Of a stretch of 64,000 bases of DNA, positions 55,214 to 64,000 are shown piece after piece. Both the position numbers and the translations under genes were made by a program. Location: the NCBI GenBank assembly GCA_023678885.1, contig CM042983.1, positions 22,364,279-22,428,278 of the forward strand. The letters run 5' to 3'. The notes below the pieces were generated by a model, which had not been told where the DNA came from, made no database searches, and saw nothing but the letters and a program-made list of their open reading frames with translations. How positions within the stretch are numbered: the stretch's first letter is position 1; each line of letters opens with the position of its first letter. Origin of the DNA: Pogostemon cablin. Taxonomy: Eukaryota > Streptophyta > Magnoliopsida > Lamiales > Lamiaceae.

Positions 55214-57106
55214 TGTGATACCCGAGCTTCTCACTACTCATGTGTCAATATAATTTAATTTGTGTTATACGCATTTTATAATTATGTGATAATTATGTGG
55301 CAATTATGTGATAATAATGTGACAATTATGTGACAATTATTTCTACATTTTATTTATCGTTACATTTTATGTGAGACATTCGTGATAAAAATTGTGACAG
55401 TATGTGAATATATGTGTGCATAAATTTTACGTGCAATTATTTTGATATAAAATTAAATTATTTTATGTGTATAAATACATTTTTCTTAATTATTAAGTAT
55501 CACACGTGTTCTCGTAATAATAATAGTAGTAATAATAATAAATGGTAATAATACAAACTTACCGTCAACTGTATACGTGGGTCAGATTGAATTGTATAAA
55601 TTGTGTGGTTATGAAGTGGTACACGTCCATATGCCTTACTTAAAAAAATGTGATGAGGTTGAATTGCGACCTAAATCACTAATGTATATATACGGGGTTA
55701 TTGCCTCCTTTAGGTAATTGAGGGAGCAGCAACAAGTATCTGCAGCAAAAAAAAAGAAGGATTTGTGAGGAAAAAAAAGAGAGAGAAGAGAGAAGAAAAG
55801 AGAGAGAAAGAAAAAGAGAGGGAAGGGTTCGTGCCGGAACGAAAGATAAGAGATTAGTTATAGTTTTATACGAGATTTATATTACTGTCGGAGTCGGTAA
55901 GTAGAAGTCCAACTACAATGCATAAACATGTTGTTTGTGAATTATTTGTGATTAATATATGATAATTATGTTATGTGTTATTTTTGATTAGTTTAATTAC
56001 GTTATGAATTATTTGGAGATTAATTTGTGATACAAGCTGTGGATTTATGAGATTTGGTGAAAGTAGGGTTCATATTCAACAATATTATTCGTAAATTATT
56101 TGTGATAATTTTGTGATACAAGTTATGGATCTATGTGATTGGAAATAATATCATTATCCTGTATAGATCTGTGTGATTGGAAACTGTTGAAAATATATTT
56201 GTATGGTTTGAGAAGATATTGGTTATAAGGATCTGTGGGATCCGAGGTGAAGTTGTTATTCCAAAAGTGGATCTGTTCGAATTGAAGTTAAATTGTTGTT
56301 TTATTGTGATTAAATGTTGATATTGATATTGTAAATGGTTTGTGATGGACATTTAATTATTTTGGGTGCATACCATGCATAAACATGAAAAGTGTTTTTC
56401 TCAAAAAATTAATAAGGTATTAATGGTGTGTGCGGCCACTATATATGCATCTCTGTCAGGGTTCGGAAAAATCATTCCCGACATTTTTATTAGGGGTTCG
56501 AAAAAATCGTCCCCACCACTTTGCCAGAGTTCGAAAAAAATCATTCTCGGTACTTTATTTGGAATTCGAAAAAATCGTCCCCATTGAGCTCATTTGGGAT
56601 GCATATCATAAGTGTGTCGTGGGGATTCCGCAACGTGAACAGTTTTCAAAATAAAAGAGATCAACTAGAAAGATTAGGAAGTAGGCGATAGAGAACTAAA
56701 TGCATTTTCATGCACTGACATGCATGATTTCTACTTACTGAGATTTTTATCTCACTAGTTTATGCATTGTAGGTGAGCCTGTTGATGATTGAGTTTGTGA
56801 TGTGACTGTGCAAGCTGTGGAGCTCCTTCAAGGTTTTGAGCGGATGTAAATAGATGACGACCTGTTGGGCTAGGCCGTGGGTTTATTTTATTTCTGCTGA
56901 TATTTTGGTTGTGTAATATAATAAGTATTATCACATGTTTGGGTGGTTTGATGTGATATCAGAAACCAGTTACGTATGTTGAACTGGTGTGATGATTTTG
57001 GTTATAAACATATTATGTGAAAAAAAATTATATACAGGTTTTTATAACGATGATGTTTATGTTAAATAGTATTTGAATTATAAGTTGTGTAAGGTGGGTC
57101 GTGTCA
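55214..57106 (+). repeat. 3' LTR of the Tekay-type element
   Basis: Starts TGTGATACCC and ends GTGTCA. It differs from the 5' copy by scattered substitutions and small indels (for example ATGTGTATTT versus ATACGCATTT near the start). TATATATA is at 55685-55692, and the 34-bp minisatellite begins at 56459. Confidence 0.95.
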
Positions 57107-57111
57107 CACCC

Positions 57112-58319
57112 AAAAGAGAAAATATCATTTTATGGACAAAAATGCCCCTACTTCGAAATTTAAATACTGACCCCCACACCCTACCCACCCGGATCGACAG
57201 CCACCGATAATGATCGGTACTTCTCTTATGGAGAGTAAGTGTACACTATCGTTGTGTAGTGTCAGTGACCAAGTAATAAAATATCGAATCCCAAGGAAGA
57301 AGGTAATGTATCTGTATTCGTAATAAGCTCACTCTAGAAGGACTAAATCAATGATTGGATTGATTGTTTAACTAAAAGTACCTACTAATGAAAACAATTA
57401 AAGTAATGTAACAATCAACAATCAATAGAACAAGATATGGAATGGATGTAGGTAGATCAATCTAAGGAGCAAGTAAGACTAATAACAATCATGGAAAAGA
57501 CGGTCTAGACTCATACACACATATGCATTGATAAACATCATGGATTATGATATTATAGGCTCTCACTAATCGTACTAAGAGCTCCTTCACAAGACACAAC
57601 TAAGATGTAGGATGCCTTTTAATCAACCCCTAAATAGCACCTAGGAGAGTTTATTTATAATTCATATTCCCTTTCGAGGTACTATAAGGTCCTATAGAAA
57701 AATGCTCTCATGTAGTACGCAACCCTTCTTCCAACATGTCCTATCATGAGACTCTAAGCATACATTGGTCTTCACAAACTCAATTCATGCTTATAGTATA
57801 AACAATTCACATAACAACATGATTCAATTAACAATTCATCACATGCATATAAATTCGCACTCTATCTACATGCCATGGACAATTAACCACACAAATCATC
57901 ACATAAATTGAGAGATAAGCATTTATGATAAAAAAAATACTCATAATCAATCAATTCATCAAACACATGGTGTACAAGTCTAAAATCCTTAAGCAATCAT
58001 GTTGATAGTCTCATTAATGAGACTAGTCTTGCAACTTCATCAAATAAACATTACAAATTTGATTACAAACAATTGTTGCTACAAAATTAGAAAATGAACA
58101 CTTCAAAAGGTTGATGGTTTCTCTTGTCACTTGAGAAGAATCTCCCTCTCTCATGCTCCAATCCTCTTCAAATTGATTACGTGATGTGTGATGGATCTAT
58201 GGAGTGAATTGAGTGAATTTGATGGAAAATGAAGATCAAATGGATGAAAATGGTAGATGGAAGGTAAGAGAGAATGTGTGTAAATTTAGGTGTAAGCCAT
58301 GAGTAACTGCTCCAAAATG
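57112..58319 (-). other. Probable gypsy LTR fragment
   Basis: No gene is seen. From about 57213 the layout of phrases (GTGACCAAGTA, CCCAAGG, GATTGTTTAACTA, GGAATGGATGTAGG, then CTCTCATGCTCC and GATGGATCTATGG near the right end) resembles the 3' part of the element C LTR in the same orientation, much diverged. It is probably a truncated Tat/Athila LTR. 57112-57212 is unassigned. Confidence 0.45.
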
Positions 58320-59886
58320 CGATCCCTCAACCGGATACTTAGGCATGAAGATTCCAGCCTTGGCACGAGTTATCATAGGGTACCGAGAGACTGGAGCAAC
58401 TACTGTGGGCAGAGAATCTAATGATGAAGAGCTGTCGGAAGTATCTGGAGGAGGTGGAGAATCTATCTGAGGAGAAGCCGGAGTAGCAGGCTATGGTTTA
58501 ATGGGAATAGGAACCAGTGGTGTAGGTATAGGCATGGAGGAGTATGGCTGACAAGGGGGCGAGATAGAGGCTGTGCGTGAAGGAGTGGGAGGTGTATGGT
58601 TGAAATAGTCCTCATAGCTCGCGATATCAAGATCATCAACGGCAAATAGAGACCCATGTTTGGAGAATGAAAATACAGTTTCAACAAACTGAGCATGGCG
58701 AGAATGAAACACCCGGCCCATAGTAGGATCGTAACATCGGAACCCTTTGTACATGCTAATGTAACCAATGAAAATGTAAGGGCGGCTTCTGGGAGACAAT
58801 TTATGCGGTGAATAATCACGGAGGTCAGGAAATACCCGACAACCAAATGGTCAAAAATTTACATAGTTTGGCGTCGTACCAAAAATAATCTCAAATGGTG
58901 ATATATTCCCTAGTATAGGTATAGAAAGTCGATTAATGATATGGACTGCAGTTGCAAAAGCATCAAACCAAAGAGACACAGGAGCAGAAACATGAAATAA
59001 CATAGATAGACCTGTCTCACATATATATCGATTTTTGCATTTCGCCAGGCCATTCTGCTGAGGGGTGTTGGGGCAAGAGATGTGATGATGGATTCCACGA
59101 ACATAAAAAAAGGTACGCACTTTATGATTCAAAATTCAGACCCCCCATCACTCTGAAAGCTCTTCAGAGTTGTCGAAAATTGATTACATACAAATGCATA
59201 AAATTTAACAAATATGACATAAAGTCAGACTTTGCATGCATCGGATAGATCTAAGTGAACCGAGAGAAATCATCCACAAAAGCAACATAATAACGATAAC
59301 TAGTAGAGTCTGCAATAGGCGCAGGGTCCCATAAATCACAATGACCAATGTCTAAAACAGCAGAAGCTCGTTTATCATTCAACTCAAAAGAAAGTCTTTT
59401 ACTCTTGGCTAATTGACAAGAGGAGCATACGGCCGGGTTTGGCAATAAAGAAGTAACACCCAAATGGCCATATTTATTTAATAAAGAAATAATAGAAAAT
59501 GGGACATGCCCCAGCCGTATATGCCATACATCAAAACTAGATTTTAATTTGTTGGACCAAACAGTGGAGAGAAAGGCAGGGGTGCCACAATCCAAAATAT
59601 AAAGACCCTACTCACACCGGCCCTGAGCTAGTACAACCTTGCTAATTCAGTGTGGAATAGCAAATGATTTATCATAAAATAGCACATCAACAGGATAATC
59701 AGCAGTTAATTTGCTTATAGACAACAGATTTTTCGTGATTTGAGGCACCACAAGAACATCAAGTAATTTAACACCATTAGACAATGAACGAGAGCCAGTA
59801 TGAGATATGGAAAGAGATGTACTATTTCCAACCACAACAGATTGATGACCATTGTAGGGCTCGACAGAATCAAGAGATGCGGGCTA
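58320..59886 (-). pseudogene. Copia protease-end, integrase and linker fragment
   Basis: Reading leftward from 59886: the protease tail (EPYNGHQSVVVGNSTSLSI, VLVVPQITKNLLSISKLT), pre-integrase and integrase zinc site (DVWHIRLGHVPFS, CSSCQLAKSKRLSF), catalytic core (IGHCDLWDPAPI, YRYYVAFVDDFSRF; later CPNTPQQNGLAKCKNRYICE), FIGYISMYKGFRCYDP and the linker RYPMITRAKAGIFMPKYPV. Frame breaks occur at about 59640, 59250-59133 and 58850. The match ends before RT at about 58320, so RT and RNase H are missing. Confidence 0.87.
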
Positions 59887-59892
59887 AGCAGC

Positions 59893-61546
59893 TGATTAGT
59901 GTGAAAATCTGCGTATTTTAGGGTCTGATTTAGCACCATTTTGTGGTATTTATATCCGTATTTGAGCATCTTTTGGTTGAATTGTATATATTTATATTGC
60001 AGATGCATGTGAGGTGTTATTTCATATTTTTAGGTGGAAAACGAGGTAAAAAGAGCAAAAATAGAAGTTGGGAGCGAAGTTGGGCTGGAAAGAGGTCGGC
60101 ACGACTCGTGTCGGCCAGGAGAGGCACTCATGCTGCCGAGTAGTGCACAGTCGTGCCGCAAGGTATGCGGGCACGACCGCCGAAGGCTATCGAGGAATAT
60201 CACACTCATGATGCTCAACCTGCCGAAGGAATGCGCCAATACTCTTTCGGCACGACTCGTGCCACCTATGGCATGACTCATGCCGATGCCAGCGAGCCCA
60301 GTTTTGTTATTTCATCATTTTTCCAGCTCGTTCATGTTTTTTACGTAAAAAAATCCTTTTGAGTCAGAATTTGGGAATTATCAGTCCTCAACTATAAAAG
60401 AGACACTTTGGGAATTTTATACGTAACTCTCCACAACACTTGATACTTTTTCATTCTCTTTTCCTGCCACCATATCGAAATCAAGATTCACCAACCCATC
60501 CACTCATCCCAGATAGTTCATCAGTGCTGCTTACTTGAGAAGGAGAACGAGAAGGTTCAGAATCACGGAAGAGAGAACGGAGAATCATGCCACATCTAGG
60601 ATTTTTCTTTTTCTATCTTTCAAGCTTTTGAATAATAGACCTATGGAATTGTTTTCATATCTAACTATGGGTGCTGCTTGTAATACCATGGGCTAGTACT
60701 TCTTGAATAGTGTCAAGTTTGAAGATTGAATTAGTTTGAATTAATGACCTAGACTAGGTTATTGATTTCTGCAGTATTCTTTTTCCTTTATTAATGTTTT
60801 GAATTAAGACTTATATTTTTATCTTATATGATCTGTCCTCATTCATGGTTATGTCATTGTCTTATGCATGCTTATGATTGTTGCTTGTGTCATAAAGGGA
60901 TTATATTTGTCAACCTGTTATGAGTAAAGGGGACCTAACCATATAACCTTTATTCATTAGAATAATTAATATTGAAAACTTAATATATCTATTAATTACC
61001 ATTCTAGAGGATTTGGTTTCTTAGATTATTAGGTGGGAATTGGAGATTATTTCTTAAGTACCTATAAAGGGAAGTCTAGTGCTCTAGCCTTTAATGGAAT
61101 TTTGCATGAATTACCTAAAAAGGGAGTATGAATTATTCTTCTACATCTGAGGGTTTAAACCAGGTTTATGTGTTAAGTTTACTTTAAAAGAGGGATTTAA
61201 CATAATTAAGTGATTGGTTTCATAAAATCTGCAGGAATTCTAACTGATTGTCTAGTGATTTGATTTGACCAATTTAACTGGATTTTCTAGGGCTATCTAT
61301 ATTCTCTCTTGAACACTTCCATATTTATTTAATTTTTTACTTTATTATTTTTAGTAATTATTTTCTGCATATTTAGTTTAATTAATCAATTCTCTTAAAA
61401 TACCCAGATTTGCCTTAAATTAGAATAGTCATAATTAGATTAAATAATTAGTCTAGAATTATCCTGTGGGTTCGATATTTTTACTTGGTCACACGCTGAA
61501 CTACAATAGATTCCCTACACTTGGGACACATGCGAAAAGGTGAACA
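59893..61546 (+). mobile_element. Solo gypsy LTR inserted in the copia protease
   Basis: 1,654 bp, starts TGATTAGTGTG and ends GGTGAACA, with AGCAGC on both sides (59887-59892, 61547-61552). The copia protease site VDSGASAH lies just right of it and the continuation PASLDSVEPYNGH just left, so it interrupts that domain. There is no primer site, gag or pol, so it is a solo LTR, the usual result of LTR-LTR recombination. TATAAAA at 60393-60399 is the likely TATA box, with palindromes such as GGCACGACTCGTGCC (60249-60263) and GGCATGACTCATGCC (60270-60284) upstream. Resemblance to the LTR of D places it in the Athila/Tat group. Confidence 0.85.
60393..60399 (+). promoter_or_regulatory. TATA box of the solo LTR
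   Basis: TATAAAA about 110 bp downstream of the palindrome cluster. Confidence 0.6.
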
Positions 61547-61552
61547 AGCAGC

Positions 61553-62436
61553 ATCTATATGGGCCGAAGCCCCCGAATCAACAAACTAACTAGGTGTAGT
61601 ATTGTTGGGCTGGGGCGAGAAGGTATACTAAAAGCTTGGGCCAAGTTGGCAGTTTGTGGAGCCCGATAAGCCACTGGAGGAGGGGCAGGCCTATTAAGAA
61701 AAATAGGGCACTGATTTGCATAATCTTTGTCGCTGCATAACTGACATCGGGGAGCCACGACCGCAACTGCCAGACTAGTTTCTGCGATGTCCGGAAAACT
61801 GGTTCAGCTGATGATCGGGCTGACGAGAATTGAACTGCCAAGAGGAGCTCGAGTAACGACGAGCATCAAAGGTGAAGGCGACCTGGGACTGTGACAGAGA
61901 AGCATCCATAGCCTTCGACATGAGGTCGAACTGCACAGCCTGGTGCAGAAGCATTGTGAATCCAGGGACTGGTTCAAGAGCCATACGTATATCTGGGAAA
62001 TTTGCAAACTGGGCACCCAATTCGCGAAGAAATAAATTACTCTTGTTGGACTCGTCTACCGGTCATCCAATCGCCAACAACTGGTCGCAGGTAGCCTTGA
62101 ATTTCAGGCCATATTCCTGAATAAAGAGAGAGCCATGGCGGAGTGAAGAAGTTCCTCACGCAATTGATTTGCGCGAAAGGTGGAGGAATGAGCAAAAGCA
62201 TGCTCGAGGGCCAACCAAGTATCGCGAGAGGTTGTACAATTGACAACCTCAGCCATCGCCTCTTCCGATAGAGAGGCGGAGAGAACACCTAATATTTTCT
62301 GATCCTTTGTATACCATTCTGAGAAAGTAGGATTAGAGAGCTCCTTGTCGTCGACAGTAATGGTGGACGCAGGAGGTGTGGACGAACCATCCACAAATCC
62401 GACAAGATCAAAACTGGTGAGCTTCGGCAGCACCTG
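61553..62436 (-). pseudogene. Copia gag with zinc knuckle and protease start
   Basis: Reading leftward from about 62433: KLTSFDLVGFVDGSSTPP, KDQKILGVLSASLSEEAMAEV, TSRDTWLALEHAFAHSS (UBN2-type gag), then a decayed middle part. The knuckle CQLCSDKDYANQC near 61730 has the histidine position occupied by tyrosine. The protease site VDSGASAHIDAA lies near 61555-61590 and is cut by the solo LTR. The gag N-terminus is missing, as the match starts abruptly at about 62436. Together with 58320-59886 this is one copia element on the minus strand. Confidence 0.85.
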
Positions 62437-64000
62437 TCATTTCAGTTTATTGTGGCTTGGTTTCAAGGAACTGAGATTTTTTATTTATTTTTAGGTTGAA
62501 TTATATATTGTCATATTTGTTCAATATTAAGTTACTTTTTTCTATTAATTGGGAAACTCTTTATAATGAATTTGGTTACTATGTATAAGCTTTTGGATTA
62601 ACCTTTATATTGGTTTGTTTATCATGTTCAATTATATTTTGTTAATAAGGTTACTTTTTTTTTATTATTATTGATTGGGTTACTCTTTAGAATGAATTTG
62701 ATTACTCTTTGATTTGAAACTCTAATTTTCTGAAAATGAAGTTATGTATTTTAAAGAATTAAATTTTATGTCATCTGCCAGTTGATAAATCACTCTATAA
62801 AATTAATTAGATTACTCTTTGAAATTAATTAGATCACTTCTTGAAATTAAAAATATATTATTAGATTATGGCATTATTTGAAAGAAGACAAAAAAAAAGG
62901 GAATGGTAAACTGACAGAGGAACTCACTATTTGTCTACTATCAGCTACCGTTTCTTTTAAAAAATTAAAAAAAAATATCAGCTAGCTTGCAGATCGCTAT
63001 ATCCAAAAACCTCTTGTTAGGTCCATTTCATGTTCCGCTTGCTTCTCCCAAGGTTTATCCAATGTTGTGCATTGGATTCGGTTCTATGTAATCTTACATA
63101 GGACCGATCTACTTAGTGATCCCCTATTGTTATTTTTAATGTATTGGCCGGTAATTATGTATCTTAATTTTAATTTACCTAATGGTTCAGGCCAAAAGAC
63201 CCGATTTTAAACAAGCTACAAAATTGAAGCTCTAACCTTATTTTTTTTTAGAGTTGATCTGATTAACCCTACGAGTTTCGAACTTTTTAACAACTATAAG
63301 TTGATGGGTGGAAACTTCGAAGTATTTTTAAAAACAACATAATTTAAATGTGCATTACGTTGCTTATACATTTCATTATGTGTCTTGTTTACAATTAAAA
63401 TTTGAAGCTACTTATTTAAATATTGTAATTCCATGAAATTCTTTGCTAGATGAATATAAAATCAACAATAATTTCTTAAAGTATTCAACTTGCACTAAAA
63501 AACTGTTGTTCAATTTGACACAAGGATTTAGAGAAAATGATCGTTTATAGAGATTTGAAAAGGATGAAAAAGATTATTTTGGATGTGCAAACTGCAATGG
63601 TGTTTTTAACTATGAGTACTGGGTGTTTTAATTTTAAATGGATTTAAATCATGATCATTTGTGTCTTTCCAAATATTTTATTATAAAAACGAGCGACTTA
63701 AGAAATTAATCATAAACATAAGCTCCTTAAGAAAAAGATGAGGTGACAATATATGATATCATATGCTCTCTCTCCGTTCCACAATAATAATCACGTATTT
63801 TGAGTGTCCCACTTTAACAATTACGTTGCTATATTCCCATAATAATGGTTCCATGATAATAGTTACACATTTTCTCTTTGGCGTCTCACTTTAATAATTA
63901 TATTTTTTTTTTTTTAAAAATGGAACTCACACAAGACAATTATAAGTAAAATATTTTTATAGAGCCCACACAGAAAACTATACACACTTTAAATTAAAAT
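62437..64000. other. AT-rich sequence without recognised gene
   Basis: No coding or RNA gene is seen. TTACTCTTT and TTGGTTACT-like phrases repeat at 62560-62850. A MITE-like end CTCTCTCTCCGTTCCACAATAATAATC starts near 63765 and partly repeats near 63840-63900 (AATAATGGTTCC, AATAGTTACAC, CACTTTAATAATTA), running toward the window edge. Confidence 0.5.

Larger units (their letters stand above)
48598..57106 (+). mobile_element. Tekay-type Ty3/gypsy chromovirus, complete structure
   Basis: LTRs 48598-50497 (1,900 bp) and 55214-57106 (1,893 bp) start TGTGATACCCGAG; the element is flanked by a perfect 5-bp duplication CACCC (48593-48597, 57107-57111). A tRNA-iMet primer site, gag, protease, RT, RNase H, integrase, C-terminal chromodomain-like region and polypurine tract are all present in the usual order over 8,509 bp. 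The polyprotein is broken by about two frameshifts in gag and three in-frame stops, so this copy is inactive, but most domains are readable. Confidence 0.95.

Overview
The window looks like repeat-rich intergenic DNA of a flowering plant, probably a eudicot. The evidence is AT-rich DNA full of Ty1/copia, Ty3/gypsy (Athila/Tat-like and Tekay-type chromovirus) and L1-type LINE sequence, Stowaway-like MITEs with CTCCCTCCGTCCC ends, tRNA-iMet and tRNA-Asp type primer sites, and one decayed plant F-box gene. I see no intact host gene, no rRNA or tRNA gene and no CRISPR array.

Layout. 1-7560: copia element A (+), left LTR cut by the window edge, LTRs about 1% diverged, coding region dead. 7561-8985: a gypsy LTR tail, a copia protease fragment and a TRIM-like mini element. 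8986-14642: MITE-rich spacer holding an F-box pseudogene (12364-12998, -) and a Mutator-like element with long inverted ends (13215-14039). 14643-16769: gag-only copia element E (+). 17582-37835: a nested stack. Athila-like element D (+) is interrupted just after its reverse transcriptase FMDD box by gypsy element C (-, 23081-36834, target duplication TTCCT), and C in turn holds copia element B (-, 25632-31267), a relative of A. 37836-38466: a GGTAC-rich patch and a tandem array with about a dozen CCCTAAA words. 38467-45376: LINE G (+), with a 5'-truncated copy of the same family inside its ORF1. 45377-48597: MITEs and AT-rich repeats. 48598-57106: structurally complete Tekay-type element (+, target duplication CACCC) with a mutated pol. 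57112-62436: gypsy LTR fragment, then a copia fragment (-) whose protease region is split by a solo LTR (59893-61546, +). 62437-64000: AT-rich, no gene seen.

How the parts relate. Every coding region seen here carries stops, frameshifts or deletions, so activity would have to come from relatives elsewhere. The most informative signals are (i) A and B share the same internal integrase deletion and a conserved non-coding block although their LTRs differ clearly, which points to a non-autonomous copia family that moved after losing integrase; (ii) three different gypsy LTR families carry clusters of short perfect palindromes just upstream of their TATA boxes; and (iii) in element D the LTR hairpin motif recurs inside the gag-protease coding linker. 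None is proven to be a new system; each is listed with a decisive check.
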